DNA from: Clostridium sp.
Lineage (GTDB): Bacteria > Bacillota > Clostridia > Clostridiales > Clostridiaceae
NCBI GenBank assembly: GCA_022773025.1
Contig: JALEZF010000016.1
Location: 1-64,000 of the forward strand
Length of the DNA: 64,000 bases
Direction: 5' to 3'
The notes below the pieces were generated by a model. The model worked only from the letters and a program-made list of their open reading frames with translations. It searched no databases and was not told the DNA's origin. This document shows, in pieces, positions 8,254 through 18,373 of the stretch (the first letter of the stretch is position 1; each line of letters opens with the position of its first letter). The position numbers and the translations under genes were made by a program.

Positions 8254-10092
8254 TTATTTATTTTTCAATTCGAAATAATTTCCTTGAATGATTTTGTCTG
8301 CCATAGAAATTGCATTTTTCATATGTTCTTCCTCTTCTTTTGTATTAGGTGTTCCCACTATCTCTCCAAAATTTAAAACGGCACAATTTCTCTTTGTGTT
8401 TAATAGATTTCTTCCCATAACAGTATTTATATACTTATCTTTTTCTACACCTAATGTGTACAACACTGTAGGCATTATATCTACCTGCCCCCCTACTACA
8501 TCTCTTATCTCTCCATTTATCGAAGGATTGTATATTATAAATGGAACTTTCTTTTCAGGATTCTTCCACTGCTCTTTTATTCCATCAATTGCATCTATTT
8601 GATCTTGATAGAATTTGTGAGGACCTGCATGGTCTCCATATATAACTAAAACAGTATTGCTCATAAGCTTGTTATCATTTAGATACTTAACTAAATTTCC
8701 AATCTCAGTGTCTACATAACGTATACTTTGGAAGTAGGCTCCAAGTATTGTGTCCTTTATACCAGCTGATAAATTAAGTTCTTTTTTGTCTTCTGGCATA
8801 TCAAATGGTCCATGACTTGTAAGTGTAGCTGCATGAAGAAGGAATGGCGTTTTCTCATTCTTTAAGAAATCCACAGTCTGCCTAAAGAAAGACCCATCTG
8901 ATAATCCTGGTCCCACTACCTCATCAACATTGTAATCATTTATATCATAAGTTTTTTCAAAACCAAAGTTCTTATGATTTGTCCTCCAATTCCAGTTTCC
9001 TGACTTTTCTGGATGCACTGATATAGTCTTATAATTTTCGCTTTCTAGTATCCTTGCCAAAGAATTATATTCATTAAAAGCGTATCTAAAATATACAGCT
9101 CCTTGTCTTATAGGATACAAAGATGTATTTGATATAAAATCTCCATCTGCACTTGTTCCATTATTTACGTTCTCATATATGTTATTGAAATAATAACTAT
9201 TATTAAGCATTTTATTGATATTAGGGGTTATTTCTTGTCCATCTACAGTTTCATTTATCACAAAAGATTCTAAGGATTCAACTTGAAGGAATATAACATT
9301 TTTCCCCTGTAAAATGCCTTTATATTTATTGTCTGGAAGGTTTTCATCATTTTCCTTGTACCAATTGTCTATTTCCGTCATATCCTCTTCACTTAAGTCC
9401 TTCACTTTATTTGACGCAAAGTGATTATAAATATCAAAGGCATGATATCCTAAAGGAGAGGTATTGGACATAGTTTGAAAAGGTGCCCAGGTTGTTTTAA
9501 AGAAAAGCATGTTTCCATTAGTCTTATCCTTTACATCTATATATACATGGGCTCCATATATATATACTAGGGATAAAACTATTATTATAGCAGAAGTTAA
9601 AATATTCTTTCCTAAAGATCTAAACCTTCCTTTGTAATACTCTTTATATTTTATAGCTATAACTAAAAGCACTATTATATCTATAAAAAATAATATATCT
9701 ATGAAGTGGATATGTTTAAATAAATTCACATCTCCAGGATTAAAGCTCCCTGATTTGAAAAGATATTCCACTGTCAAAAATCCACCGTATTCTCTATAGT
9801 AAACTAGATCCGCCCATAAAAGCATTGATACGAATAAATTTATTATTATGTAATATGCTAATCTTCCACGTCCCTTAAAACACAATCCTATTGCCATTAT
9901 TATAACTACAAATAATATGTGGCATATAAAAGGTGGTGGCGAAAAGTACATTCTTGCTATATTAAAGGTTGCTGAATCCTTTCCATGGATAAGTGCTAAG
10001 AACATAAGTGTTTTTAGCCATATCAAGAATCCAACTATTAAAAATAGCTTATCTCTTCTCTTAAACCATTCCTTCAAATTAAATTTAGTCAT
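8254..10092 (-). CDS. ltaS: Lipoteichoic acid synthase, first copy
   Basis: Membrane enzyme that polymerises glycerol-phosphate from phosphatidylglycerol onto a glycolipid anchor to make lipoteichoic acid. Five hydrophobic helices occupy residues 1-185, and an extracellular sulfatase-fold domain follows. Catalytic residues are visible: metal-binding Glu272 (QVESLESF), nucleophile Thr313 (NNGTSADGD) and Asp487-His488 (YGDHAG). 612 aa is full length. It has its own terminator and a probable extended -10 promoter. A paralogue lies on the other strand at 18374. Confidence 0.93.
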   Translation of the reverse strand: MTKFNLKEWFKRRDKLFLIVGFLIWLKTLMFLALIHGKDSATFNIARMYFSPPPFICHILFVVIIMAIGLCFKGRGRLAYYIIINLFVSMLLWADLVYYREYGGFLTVEYLFKSGSFNPGDVNLFKHIHFIDILFFIDIIVLLVIAIKYKEYYKGRFRSLGKNILTSAIIIVLSLVYIYGAHVYIDVKDKTNGNMLFFKTTWAPFQTMSNTSPLGYHAFDIYNHFASNKVKDLSEEDMTEIDNWYKENDENLPDNKYKGILQGKNVIFLQVESLESFVINETVDGQEITPNINKMLNNSYYFNNIYENVNNGTSADGDFISNTSLYPIRQGAVYFRYAFNEYNSLARILESENYKTISVHPEKSGNWNWRTNHKNFGFEKTYDINDYNVDEVVGPGLSDGSFFRQTVDFLKNEKTPFLLHAATLTSHGPFDMPEDKKELNLSAGIKDTILGAYFQSIRYVDTEIGNLVKYLNDNKLMSNTVLVIYGDHAGPHKFYQDQIDAIDGIKEQWKNPEKKVPFIIYNPSINGEIRDVVGGQVDIMPTVLYTLGVEKDKYINTVMGRNLLNTKRNCAVLNFGEIVGTPNTKEEEEHMKNAISMADKIIQGNYFELKNK

Positions 10093-10133
10093 CGATACAC
10101 CGCCTATCGCTAAAATTCTTTTATCAGTTTAAT

Positions 10134-10142
10134 ATTATACCA
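10134..10142 (-). promoter_or_regulatory. Extended -10 promoter of ltaS
   Basis: Minus strand TGGTATAAT (TATAAT at 10134-10139) about 40 bases before the ltaS ATG. No convincing -35 is seen. Confidence 0.5.
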
Positions 10143-10177
10143 TATAAAAATAAAGATTAATTGTTTTCTTTCTTAAG

Positions 10178-10223
10178 AAAAGCTGAATTAGCTAGAAATG
10201 AAATATTCTCCAACTAATTCAGC
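10178..10223 (-). terminator. Terminator of helD
   Basis: GCTGAATTAG (10182-10191) and CTAATTCAGC (10214-10223) form a 10-bp stem followed on the minus strand by TTTTC. Confidence 0.75.
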
Positions 10224-10230
10224 CTATTTT

Positions 10231-12354
10231 TTAGCCTATTCTAAAATCATAAAGTCTATGAAGGGCTCTTGTGCACATTATATATTTAACTAAATCCTGT
10301 CCCTCCTTATCTTCATCTACCATAATTACTCCATCAAATTCAAGTCCCTTAGCTAAATAGCTAGGTATAACTACAACTCCACCATTGTAAAACATATATT
10401 CATTGTCTATGCTTTTAACATTAATGCTCTTTTTCAGCTCTTTTGATATTTCTTTGGTCATAGAAGAGGTTCTGCCTATTACTGCTATATTTTCTAGGCC
10501 ATCTTTCAGCATTCCTTCAATAGCATCTTTAATGCCTTTTATAGAGTCTCCAAGCTCTTTGAAGCTCTCAACTTGAACCTTTTCTCCTTCTCTTACAAAG
10601 GGAACTTCTTCATAACCAGTAAAGCTGTTTGCATATTCCATAATCTGCTTTGTGGAACGATAACTTTTCTTCAAGTTGAATTCCTTTATACTTTCAGTGA
10701 TAAGGATATCTTTCAAATTCATCATAGGTATATCTTCATTTACTATGAGCCTTTGATTGCAGTCTCCAACAACAGTGAAGGATTTTGCTCCTGTAAGCTC
10801 TTGTATAACCCTAAATTGAAGCGAAGAATAGTCCTGTGCTTCATCTATTACAACATGTTTTATATCATCTTTAGATTTTAATCCCCAAAGATTGATTCCT
10901 AGATAAAGCATAGGTGCCAAATCTTCATCTATAAGAGTTTTATCATCATTATATCTCTTATAAATGTCATAAACATCCTCTCCATCAAGCCATTTTAAGC
11001 TTTCTCTTGCATTCATAACATCTCTTACTAAATCTCTAATCTCAAGCCTTCTCTTGAATTCAAGATCATTTTCTTGGAACTCTCTATCACTATCAGATAA
11101 AGCTTCCTGCTTTTCTTTATATTTAGCATTTATCTCTCTAAGTATATTATCTCTCTCATCCTTTATCCTGCTTATACAAATCCTTTTTATCTTTGCTGCT
11201 CTTCTAAATAAAGGCATAGTTTTGTAGTAATCATTGAACATAGATTTTATCTCTTTTTCACTTACAACTACCTTTTCTCTAAACAAGATATCTCTAGCCT
11301 CATAATATTCTTCTTCTAGTTTTTCTATCAATGAATCCAATTCTTTTATGAAGATGTCAGAAGTTTTCCTTAAGATGTCTTCTTCTAAAGACTTATTTCC
11401 TTCTAAAACCTGCTGTATTTTTGTTGAGAATTCCATTATCTCTTCTGGGATATCCAAAAGATTTAAAGCAAACTCTCTAAAGGTATTTTGCTTTACTCCG
11501 TCTTCTCCTAATGATGGCAGAACTCTTGATATATACTCCATGAAAATAAAGTTAGGTCCAAGTATAAGAACTTTATTCTCCAATTGTTTTCTAAAGTTAT
11601 ATAATAAATAAGCTATTCTGTGAAGTGCTATGGTAGTCTTACCACTTCCTGCAACTCCATTTACCACAACAACTCCGTTTCTAGGTTGTCTTATTATATC
11701 ATCTTGTTCCTTTTGGATCGTAATGACTATATCTTTTAATTTTTCATTTGTATTAGAACTCAATACCATTTGAAGAATCTCGTCCTTAACGTCCAACTCT
11801 GAATCAAAGAGACCTAAAAGTTCTGATTTCTTTATTATATATTGTCTTCTCTTTTCTATATCAACCTCTACTGTACCTAAAGGACATTCATAATGATACT
11901 GACCTAAAGTTCCAGCATAAAATAAAGAGGCTACAGGTGCTCTCCAGTCTACTATAGCTGGAACATATGCTCCCTCTTCTTTAAGTCCATATTTTCCTAT
12001 GTATATATCCTCTTTAGAATCAAGATCCTTATCAAAAAATGTTATCCTTCCGAAGTAAGGAGAGAGCTTCAGCTCTGTAAGCTCCTTTAGTCTTTTGTCT
12101 ATAATCTTAAAACTTTCCTCTTGAAGAAATTTGTCGTGGTCAAAATATTCTATGCCCATATCCTCGTCATCTCTATACTCTTCAAGATTTTCTTTTCTAT
12201 ATTCTTTTATATAATTCATAAAGCCTTTTCTTTTGTCTAAGGTTCTTAGTATCTCATTATTTATCTTCTCCACAGTTTCCTTTAACATAAGCTTTTCCAT
12301 ATGAAACTGTATCTCTTTTTCTTGATCCTTTAAAAAATTATTCTCACTCACCAT
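10231..12354 (-). CDS. helD: HelD-like UvrD-family helicase / RNA polymerase recycling factor
   Basis: SF1 helicase-related ATPase. Clostridial and Bacillus HelD proteins release stalled RNA polymerase from DNA. A long coiled amino-terminal arm (residues 1-120) is followed by Walker A NGVAGSGKT (about 220), a second coiled insertion (about 330-420), helicase motif II VIDEAQDYS (about 525) and a carboxy-terminal helicase half. About 707 aa, close to B. subtilis HelD. I chose ATG 12354 because the AAAGGAG site is six bases away; the in-frame ATG at 12360 touches the site. Monocistronic between terminators. Confidence 0.88.
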   Translation of the reverse strand: MVSENNFLKDQEKEIQFHMEKLMLKETVEKINNEILRTLDKRKGFMNYIKEYRKENLEEYRDDEDMGIEYFDHDKFLQEESFKIIDKRLKELTELKLSPYFGRITFFDKDLDSKEDIYIGKYGLKEEGAYVPAIVDWRAPVASLFYAGTLGQYHYECPLGTVEVDIEKRRQYIIKKSELLGLFDSELDVKDEILQMVLSSNTNEKLKDIVITIQKEQDDIIRQPRNGVVVVNGVAGSGKTTIALHRIAYLLYNFRKQLENKVLILGPNFIFMEYISRVLPSLGEDGVKQNTFREFALNLLDIPEEIMEFSTKIQQVLEGNKSLEEDILRKTSDIFIKELDSLIEKLEEEYYEARDILFREKVVVSEKEIKSMFNDYYKTMPLFRRAAKIKRICISRIKDERDNILREINAKYKEKQEALSDSDREFQENDLEFKRRLEIRDLVRDVMNARESLKWLDGEDVYDIYKRYNDDKTLIDEDLAPMLYLGINLWGLKSKDDIKHVVIDEAQDYSSLQFRVIQELTGAKSFTVVGDCNQRLIVNEDIPMMNLKDILITESIKEFNLKKSYRSTKQIMEYANSFTGYEEVPFVREGEKVQVESFKELGDSIKGIKDAIEGMLKDGLENIAVIGRTSSMTKEISKELKKSINVKSIDNEYMFYNGGVVVIPSYLAKGLEFDGVIMVDEDKEGQDLVKYIMCTRALHRLYDFRIG

Positions 12355-12373
12355 TGTCATCTCCTTTTATGAA

Positions 12374-12418
12374 AAGTAAAACTGACTCATAATATTAGTA
12401 TTACCCTAATGAGTCAGT
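12374..12418 (-). terminator. Terminator of ftsH
   Basis: ACTGACTCAT (12381-12390) pairs with ATGAGTCAGT (12409-12418), then TTTACTTTT on the minus strand, just after the ftsH stop. Confidence 0.8.
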
Positions 12419-12429
12419 CATATAAATTT

Positions 12430-14292
12430 CTATTCTTCTATAATCTCCTCTTGGTCAAAAGCTATTTTCTCTTCATCGGCAAATAGTTCTGGCTTTCTAG
12501 CCTTCACTATCTCCATGAATTCTTCACCTAGTAAAGTTTCCTTTTCTATAAGAGTTTCGGAGATTTCTAATAAAAGTTCTCTATTATCCCCTAAAAGCTT
12601 TATAGCTTTATCGTGACATGCCTTTATTATGCCAAGAGTTTCCTCATCTATTATAGATGCTGTTTCATTACTACACTGCTGAACAGGTCTTCCATCAAGA
12701 TATCTGTTAGACATAGACTCTAAAGCCATCATATCAAATCTATCAGTCATCCCGTAAAGAGTAACCATATTTCTAGCACTTTGAGTTGCTCTCTCTATAT
12801 CATTAGAAGCTCCAGTGGAAATTATATTGAATTCCACTTCTTCTGCTGCTCTTCCTCCAAGCATTACTGTTATCTGGTCTAAAAGCTCATCTTTTGAAAC
12901 AAGATACTTTTCTTCTGCTGGAAGTTGCATTGTGTAGCCTAAGGCTCCCATGGTTCTTGGAACTATAGTTATTTTGTGAACAGGGTCGGCATTTTTTAAT
13001 AAGGTTGCAGTAAGCGCATGACCAACTTCATGAAATGCTACTATTCTCTTTTCCTTTGAAGAAAGAATTCGATCTTTCTTCTCCTTACCTGCTATTATAA
13101 CCTCAACAGCCTCTTCTAAATCCTCTTGTATAACCATTTTTCTATTATTTGAAACCGCTCTAAGTGCAGCTTCATTAACTATATTAGCTAAATCTGCTCC
13201 TACAGCACCTGGTGTTCCCTTTGCTATAGCAGTTAAATCAACATCATCTGATAGCTTTACATCTTTGGCATGAACTTTTAAAATTGCCTCTCTTCCTTTA
13301 AGATCAGGTCTATCTACTATAACTCTTCTATCGAATCTTCCCGGTCTTAAAAGTGCCTTGTCCAATACTTCTGGTCTATTAGTTGCTGCTAAGATTACAA
13401 CTCCCTTAGAAGAATCAAATCCATCCATTTCTGATAAAAGCTGATTTAGGGTCTGCTCTCTTTCATCATTTCCCTGTATAGATCCTTCCCTACTCTTACC
13501 TATAGCATCTATTTCATCTATAAATACGATACATGGGGCTTTTTCTTCTGCTTGCTTAAATAAATCTCTAACTCTAGCAGCTCCCATACCTACAAACATT
13601 TCTACGAAATCAGAACCTGACATAGAGAAAAATGGCACCTTAGCTTCTCCAGCTACTGCCTTAGCCAAAAGAGTCTTTCCTGTACCAGGAGGTCCTACTA
13701 AAAGAGCTCCTTTAGGAAGCTGAGCCCCTATGTCTACATACTTTTGAGAATTGTGCAAGAAATCAACTATCTCTACAAGAGATTCCTTTGCTTCTTCCTG
13801 CCCCGCCACATCTCTAAAGGTCTTTCCTGTTTCGTTTTCAGCGTAAAGCTTTCCTACATTTTTACCGAAGGACATAACTCCTCCGCCCATTTTCTTGTCT
13901 ATTCTTCCAAAGAGCAGTTTCCCTAAAAGCATAAAGATGACAATGGGACCTACCCAATAAAATATTATATTTGTTATAGGGTCATTAGTCTGCACATTTC
14001 TTTTCATATCCACATTGTTAGTCTTTAAAATCTTTATAAGGTCTGGGTCATTTATATAACCTGTATATAATGTTTTATCTGAATACTCATTATTCTTTTG
14101 AGGAACAATGAGTATTCTATCCTTTTCCATAACTACACTCTGAATCTCATTGCTTTCAACCATATTTAAAAATTCATTATAGGTTATTTCCTTTGTTGTA
14201 TATGATGTTATCAAATCATTAAGAAATAAAACCATAAGTAAAGTTATTATCACATATGCTAAAGTAAATTTAGTCTTACCATTTTTAAACAT
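12430..14292 (-). CDS. ftsH: ATP-dependent zinc metalloprotease FtsH
   Basis: Membrane-anchored AAA+ protease that degrades misfolded membrane and regulatory proteins. Two transmembrane helices (about 9-29 and 105-126) flank a short extracytoplasmic domain. The AAA module has Walker A GPPGTGKT (200-207), Walker B IVFIDEID (about 255-262) and the second region of homology ATNRPEVLD. The protease has zinc motif HEVGH (421-425). At 620 aa it is slightly short, and its neighbours (helD, pepV) are not the usual tilS-hpt, so it may be a second copy. The start has only a weak ribosome site. Confidence 0.93.
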   Translation of the reverse strand: MFKNGKTKFTLAYVIITLLMVLFLNDLITSYTTKEITYNEFLNMVESNEIQSVVMEKDRILIVPQKNNEYSDKTLYTGYINDPDLIKILKTNNVDMKRNVQTNDPITNIIFYWVGPIVIFMLLGKLLFGRIDKKMGGGVMSFGKNVGKLYAENETGKTFRDVAGQEEAKESLVEIVDFLHNSQKYVDIGAQLPKGALLVGPPGTGKTLLAKAVAGEAKVPFFSMSGSDFVEMFVGMGAARVRDLFKQAEEKAPCIVFIDEIDAIGKSREGSIQGNDEREQTLNQLLSEMDGFDSSKGVVILAATNRPEVLDKALLRPGRFDRRVIVDRPDLKGREAILKVHAKDVKLSDDVDLTAIAKGTPGAVGADLANIVNEAALRAVSNNRKMVIQEDLEEAVEVIIAGKEKKDRILSSKEKRIVAFHEVGHALTATLLKNADPVHKITIVPRTMGALGYTMQLPAEEKYLVSKDELLDQITVMLGGRAAEEVEFNIISTGASNDIERATQSARNMVTLYGMTDRFDMMALESMSNRYLDGRPVQQCSNETASIIDEETLGIIKACHDKAIKLLGDNRELLLEISETLIEKETLLGEEFMEIVKARKPELFADEEKIAFDQEEIIEE

Positions 14293-14367
14293 ACCGCTGC
14301 CTTATGGCATCTCACATCCTTTCGTCCTTCCACCAGTCATATTTTTAAGATGACTCTATGAAAAATA

Positions 14368-15735
14368 TTATTTTGCAAGCTCATATATAGCTCTTCCATA
14401 TATTTTTGCACTCATCATCAAATCATCTACACTTATATATTCATTTGGCTGATGTGCCAAATCTCCTCTGCCTGGGAAGGCTGGTCCAAACGCCACTGTG
14501 TTAGGCATTGCTTTTGCATAAGTTCCTCCTCCAATAGCTAAAAGCTCTGGCTCAAATCCAGTTTCTTCTTCATAAGCCTTTTGAAGCTTTTTAATAAGGT
14601 CATTATCCTTTGGAAAATAAAGTGGTCCCACTCCATCTATATCTTTTATCTCAATTCCTGATTCCTTTAAAGAAGTTTCAATACCCTTTAAGATTTCATC
14701 TTGGTTTTTAGTAACAGGATATCTTATATCTATTCTAAAATCTAAAGAAGTTTCAGTCATATTTATAACTCCTGCATTTAGAGTTAACTTTCCTGAAGGT
14801 TCATCCATAAGTCCAACACCTATATTTCCACCATTGACATCTCTTCCAATTTTATGTGCAAGAGTATCTATTATCACTCCGGCTTTTCCCTCTATGTCTA
14901 AAGTATTTAAGGCAAGTATAAGCTCCATTATAGCATTTTTCCCCTTTTCTGGAGTTGAACCATGGGCAGATACTCCATGAGATTTTAAAATCATGCCCTC
15001 TTCACACTCTTCTATGTCTATGGTAGCTCTATTTTGAATTATATAGCTATCTAGTATTCCTTTATCTGCTCCTTTGATTAACGCTTCGCAGTAGCCAGGA
15101 ACTATATTTGATCTTTCTCCACCTTTTATATAAGAAATTGTAACCTTGCCATTTTGAGAAAAGTCACTGTGCATAGTGAAATTTAATATTCCCTTTTCAG
15201 CATAGATTATAGGAAACTCTGCATCTGGAGTAAAAGCCATAACTGGTGCCTTTTCCTTTTGAAGATAATAACCTATCTCACCGCATCCTGTTTCTTCATT
15301 AGTTCCAAAAATTATTCTTACTCTCTTAGTTAATGGAAGATTTGAATCTTTTATAGCCTTTAATCCGTAAAGTGCTGCTACTATAGGCCCCTTATCATCT
15401 AGGGCCCCTCTTCCCCATACTTTTCCGTCACTTATTTCGCCGCCATAGGGATCGTGATTCCAGTTTCCGCCTTCAGGAACCACATCTAAATGTCCTAATA
15501 CTCCTACATACTCGTCACCTTCACCGTATTCTGCATAGCCTGCATAGCCATCTATATTCTTAGTTTTAAAACCTAATTCTTCTGATATTTTTAAAGCTTC
15601 CATCAATGCATCATTAACTTCTTTTCCAAATGGCATTCCTGGAAGTGCTTTCCCCTCTAAACTTCTGATTTTTAAAAGTCTCTGGGTAGAAGAAAGAATC
15701 TCCTCTTTTAATTCATCAATTCTCTCACTTAACAT
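14368..15735 (-). CDS. pepV: M20 dipeptidase PepV
   Basis: Cytosolic zinc dipeptidase cleaving short peptides imported for nutrition. M20 metal and catalytic motifs are complete: GHLDVVPEG, GRGALDDKGP, TNEETGCGE, TPDAEFP, the lid-domain histidine in SAHGSTPEKG, and the last metal ligand in DLAHQPNE. 455 aa is typical. ATG 15735 follows TAGGGGGAATAG. It is probably cotranscribed with the signal peptidase 11 bases upstream. A second, altered PepV-like gene lies at 30959. Confidence 0.92.
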   Translation of the reverse strand: MLSERIDELKEEILSSTQRLLKIRSLEGKALPGMPFGKEVNDALMEALKISEELGFKTKNIDGYAGYAEYGEGDEYVGVLGHLDVVPEGGNWNHDPYGGEISDGKVWGRGALDDKGPIVAALYGLKAIKDSNLPLTKRVRIIFGTNEETGCGEIGYYLQKEKAPVMAFTPDAEFPIIYAEKGILNFTMHSDFSQNGKVTISYIKGGERSNIVPGYCEALIKGADKGILDSYIIQNRATIDIEECEEGMILKSHGVSAHGSTPEKGKNAIMELILALNTLDIEGKAGVIIDTLAHKIGRDVNGGNIGVGLMDEPSGKLTLNAGVINMTETSLDFRIDIRYPVTKNQDEILKGIETSLKESGIEIKDIDGVGPLYFPKDNDLIKKLQKAYEEETGFEPELLAIGGGTYAKAMPNTVAFGPAFPGRGDLAHQPNEYISVDDLMMSAKIYGRAIYELAK

Positions 15736-15746
15736 AACTATTCCCC

Positions 15747-16256
15747 CTAATTAAAAATTTTCATTCTATCAAATGGATATACTCTAACTCTCGCTTTTGC
15801 AATTATGCTACTCTTATCTATATAAGGGTCCTTCCAAAATCTACTGTCATAAGAATTGTTCCTATTGTCTCCTAAAAACAAATACTTGCCATCAGGAACC
15901 TCAAAATATCCAGGCTGGGTATTTCCTTGAACTTTATAAGGCTCATCTAATTCTTCTCCATTCACATAGACTTCGCCACTATTTTTCACCACTACCTCAT
16001 CTCCTGGAAGCCCTATAACTCTCTTTATTAGAGTTTCATCTTTTCCATCTTGGTCAAACTTGAAAACAATCATATCCCCTCTTTTTATCTTGTCATGATT
16101 GTAAATCATGGTTGCAAAAAGCTGATCTCCTTTTTCAAGGGTAGGATACATGGATTCACTAGGTATCAATACTTTAAACAAAACATGCTTCGTAACCAGA
16201 TTAGCTACGATGACAGCTATCAAAATCGGTATTATCCAATCCTTAAAGAATGTCAT
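15747..16256 (-). CDS. lepB: Type I signal peptidase
   Basis: Removes signal peptides of secreted proteins at the outer membrane face. It has one amino-terminal helix (DWIIPILIAVIVANLV), the catalytic serine in PSESMYPTLEKGD, the catalytic lysine in IKRVIGLPGD, and box E GDNRNNSYDSR. The start at ATG 16256 (MTFFKDW) matches the usual amino end and follows AGCGGTGG. The frame is open to 16298 and there overlaps the DUF3006 gene, so translational coupling from an earlier start is possible. About 169 aa, a Gram-positive SipS-type length. Confidence 0.9.
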   Translation of the reverse strand: MTFFKDWIIPILIAVIVANLVTKHVLFKVLIPSESMYPTLEKGDQLFATMIYNHDKIKRGDMIVFKFDQDGKDETLIKRVIGLPGDEVVVKNSGEVYVNGEELDEPYKVQGNTQPGYFEVPDGKYLFLGDNRNNSYDSRFWKDPYIDKSSIIAKARVRVYPFDRMKIFN

Positions 16257-16284
16257 AAATCCACCGCTGTTTCTTTCTACTCTA

Positions 16285-16515
16285 CTACTCCTCATCACTC
16301 CACATACCTTTCATAAAATCCTGAACTTCCTCTTCCCTCTCTTTTGTCTTTTTTTCATCCACTATAAAAGACTCCTCGGAGACCTCTAAAAGAACCACAC
16401 CCTCTTTAAGCTTTCCTTTTATCTTTTCTAAAGATACGGCTTTCATAGCTCCATCCTCATCTTCGCATAGTGCAAAATTGCCCTCTATTCTATCGACTAC
16501 ATATAATCTTCCCAT
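16285..16515 (-). CDS. DUF3006 small protein
   Basis: Small acidic protein (76 aa) with the DUF3006 pattern: VVDRIEGNFALCEDEDG, a short beta-rich domain, then a charged tail. Function unknown; members often sit near signal peptidases or metallo-beta-lactamase proteins in clostridia. The start follows AAAGGAG. First gene of a likely DUF3006-lepB-pepV operon; its 3' end is 28 bases from the chosen lepB start. Confidence 0.75.
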   Translation of the reverse strand: MGRLYVVDRIEGNFALCEDEDGAMKAVSLEKIKGKLKEGVVLLEVSEESFIVDEKKTKEREEEVQDFMKGMWSDEE

Positions 16516-16880
16516 TCATTCATTGCTCCTTTAATATAAAATTATTAATCACTAATTTTTTAACTTAAAGGTAAAATTTAATTATTTATTATCTAATAAT
16601 TATATCACAAAAGAAGTCATTAGACATATATGATTTGTTCAAGTTTTGTAAAGTAATGCGTAAATATTACGAAAATTTCATTACATTTTTTGATTATATT
16701 TGATATAATAGGAATATGATGTAATCTTCATATTAATTAACATACCTTTAATCACACTTTAGTCTTATTATAAGTTTGATTTATATTTTCAATATAACAT
16801 AAAAATCTTTTTACATACTTTATATTTATTATTTACTTATTTTTTTATTTATTAACTATTTTTAAAGGAAGGAGATTTAA
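16516..16880. promoter_or_regulatory. Divergent AT-rich intergenic region with two extended -10 boxes
   Basis: 365 bases without an ORF between the DUF3006 operon and the HTH-TPR gene. The minus strand has TGATATAATTATT near 16600, and the plus strand has TGATATAAT (TATAAT at 16704-16709) about 170 bases before the regulator start. Both are extended -10 promoters without clear -35 boxes. I see no conserved RNA element. Confidence 0.4.
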
Positions 16881-18194
16881 ATGGAGAGTCAGGAAATATT
16901 ATCACCTGGAAAAAAGATTCGTAAGATTCGTAAATCATTTAAAATCAATCAGGAAGATATAACTGGAGGCGAGATAACTAGAAATTTAATCAGTATAATC
17001 GAAAATGACAAAGCTAATTTAACTTCCAAAGTTGCAGTAATTTTATCTGAAAATATAAATAGGGTCTGCAAAGAAAAAGGCATAGATTTTAATGTAACCT
17101 CAGAATATCTCCTCGAAGATGTGGAAAGTCAGGCTAAAAAAATTGCTGACAAGTACATACTAGATTTAAAGAATGACTTTTTATCTTTATCAAGACTAAA
17201 TAAGGTATCTATAGACATTGAAAAATTCTTGATGAGCTATCCTATTTATGATAAAAAAGCTGAAATTTATTGTCTTATAGGAGATTTATATTTTAAATTT
17301 GATGATTTTTATAAAGCTAACAACTTTTATTTAAAAGCTTATGAAAATATTCTTCAAGAAAACGATTTGAAGGAACTTACGAATGTACTTTACAAACTAA
17401 GTGCTAGCTCCTTTTCTAATCATAACTATGATGACGTATTGACTTATATCAATTTAGCTTTAGTAAATATAAACCTATTAACTTATGAAACAATTTATAA
17501 CCTTTACATCAGCAGTATAAAGTCCTGTATTTATTTAGACAAGCTTGATGAAGCATTGAATGAAATTTCTTTTGTTGAGGATACACTTTCTTCTTATTTC
17601 TTAAAGAATTCAGACAAAAAACTTTCACTACTTAAGCTTAAAGCTAAATGTTTAAAGAAAAAACGCTTCTTTAATGATACTTTGAAAATAGAGAAGAAGA
17701 TTCTATCATCTCTTCGTAAAGATAATATCGAAGACAAGCTTTTAGCCATAAGTTCAATGCTAGAAATCTATGTTTTCACTAAGGACTTTAAAAATGTACA
17801 AAATTCTTTGAAGCTCAATGAAGCAATTTTAGAGGAATATTGTGATATGGCTACAACAGCTAAATCAGCTGAAATATTTACTTCTTTTGCTGAGTTCTAT
17901 AGCTTTATAAATGATACCTCGTCTGCAACCAAACTATTTGATTTAGCTACAAGTGCTTGTAGAAATAATTTAGATGACAGTACTATAGTATTAATATTAT
18001 CAAAATACCTAGATTTTCTAATAAGCAACAATTGTTATGATAAAATAGCGTTTTTGAAAACAGAAGTTCTTACTCTAATATCCCTTAAAAAGCTTACAAA
18101 AACTAATGAACTTATATTTAAGTTCTTGAAGTACTATTCAGTATCTCAAGACATAGATTCATTAAACAGCCTTTTAGGATTTCTTACAGAATAA
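16881..18194 (+). CDS. HTH-TPR transcriptional regulator (RRNPP-like)
   Basis: Cytosolic regulator (437 aa) with an amino-terminal Cro/C1 HTH (SPGKKIRKIRKSFKINQEDI, then TRNLISIIENDK, residues 8-50) and a long all-helical carboxy-terminal part of tetratricopeptide-like repeats. This is the RRNPP layout, in which the TPR domain usually binds a secreted peptide, but no propeptide gene is seen on either side, so an orphan sensor or another ligand is equally possible. ATG 16881 has AAGGAAGGAG. It has its own terminator and precedes ltaS2 in the same direction, so ltaS2 is a natural candidate target. Confidence 0.72.
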   Translation: MESQEILSPGKKIRKIRKSFKINQEDITGGEITRNLISIIENDKANLTSKVAVILSENINRVCKEKGIDFNVTSEYLLEDVESQAKKIADKYILDLKNDFLSLSRLNKVSIDIEKFLMSYPIYDKKAEIYCLIGDLYFKFDDFYKANNFYLKAYENILQENDLKELTNVLYKLSASSFSNHNYDDVLTYINLALVNINLLTYETIYNLYISSIKSCIYLDKLDEALNEISFVEDTLSSYFLKNSDKKLSLLKLKAKCLKKKRFFNDTLKIEKKILSSLRKDNIEDKLLAISSMLEIYVFTKDFKNVQNSLKLNEAILEEYCDMATTAKSAEIFTSFAEFYSFINDTSSATKLFDLATSACRNNLDDSTIVLILSKYLDFLISNNCYDKIAFLKTEVLTLISLKKLTKTNELIFKFLKYYSVSQDIDSLNSLLGFLTE

Positions 18195-18210
18195 TTTCTA
18201 TACTTCTTTC

Positions 18211-18262
18211 AAAGGGACTGCTACAAAATGTACAAATCGTTTTGGAGCAATCCTTTTTTTAT
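18211..18262 (+). terminator. Terminator of HTH-TPR gene
   Basis: AAAGGGACTGCT (18211-18222) pairs with AGCAATCCTTT (to 18256) with an additional CAAAA/TTTTG stem, followed by a T-run. Confidence 0.8.
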
Positions 18263-18373
18263 TTTTTTAATATGTCAAAACTTAATTTTATCTTAAAGTA
18301 CCTTGGAAATTTAAAACCTATATATTTATATGTAGTATACTAAATATACTTTATAATGTGGAGGATACTACCG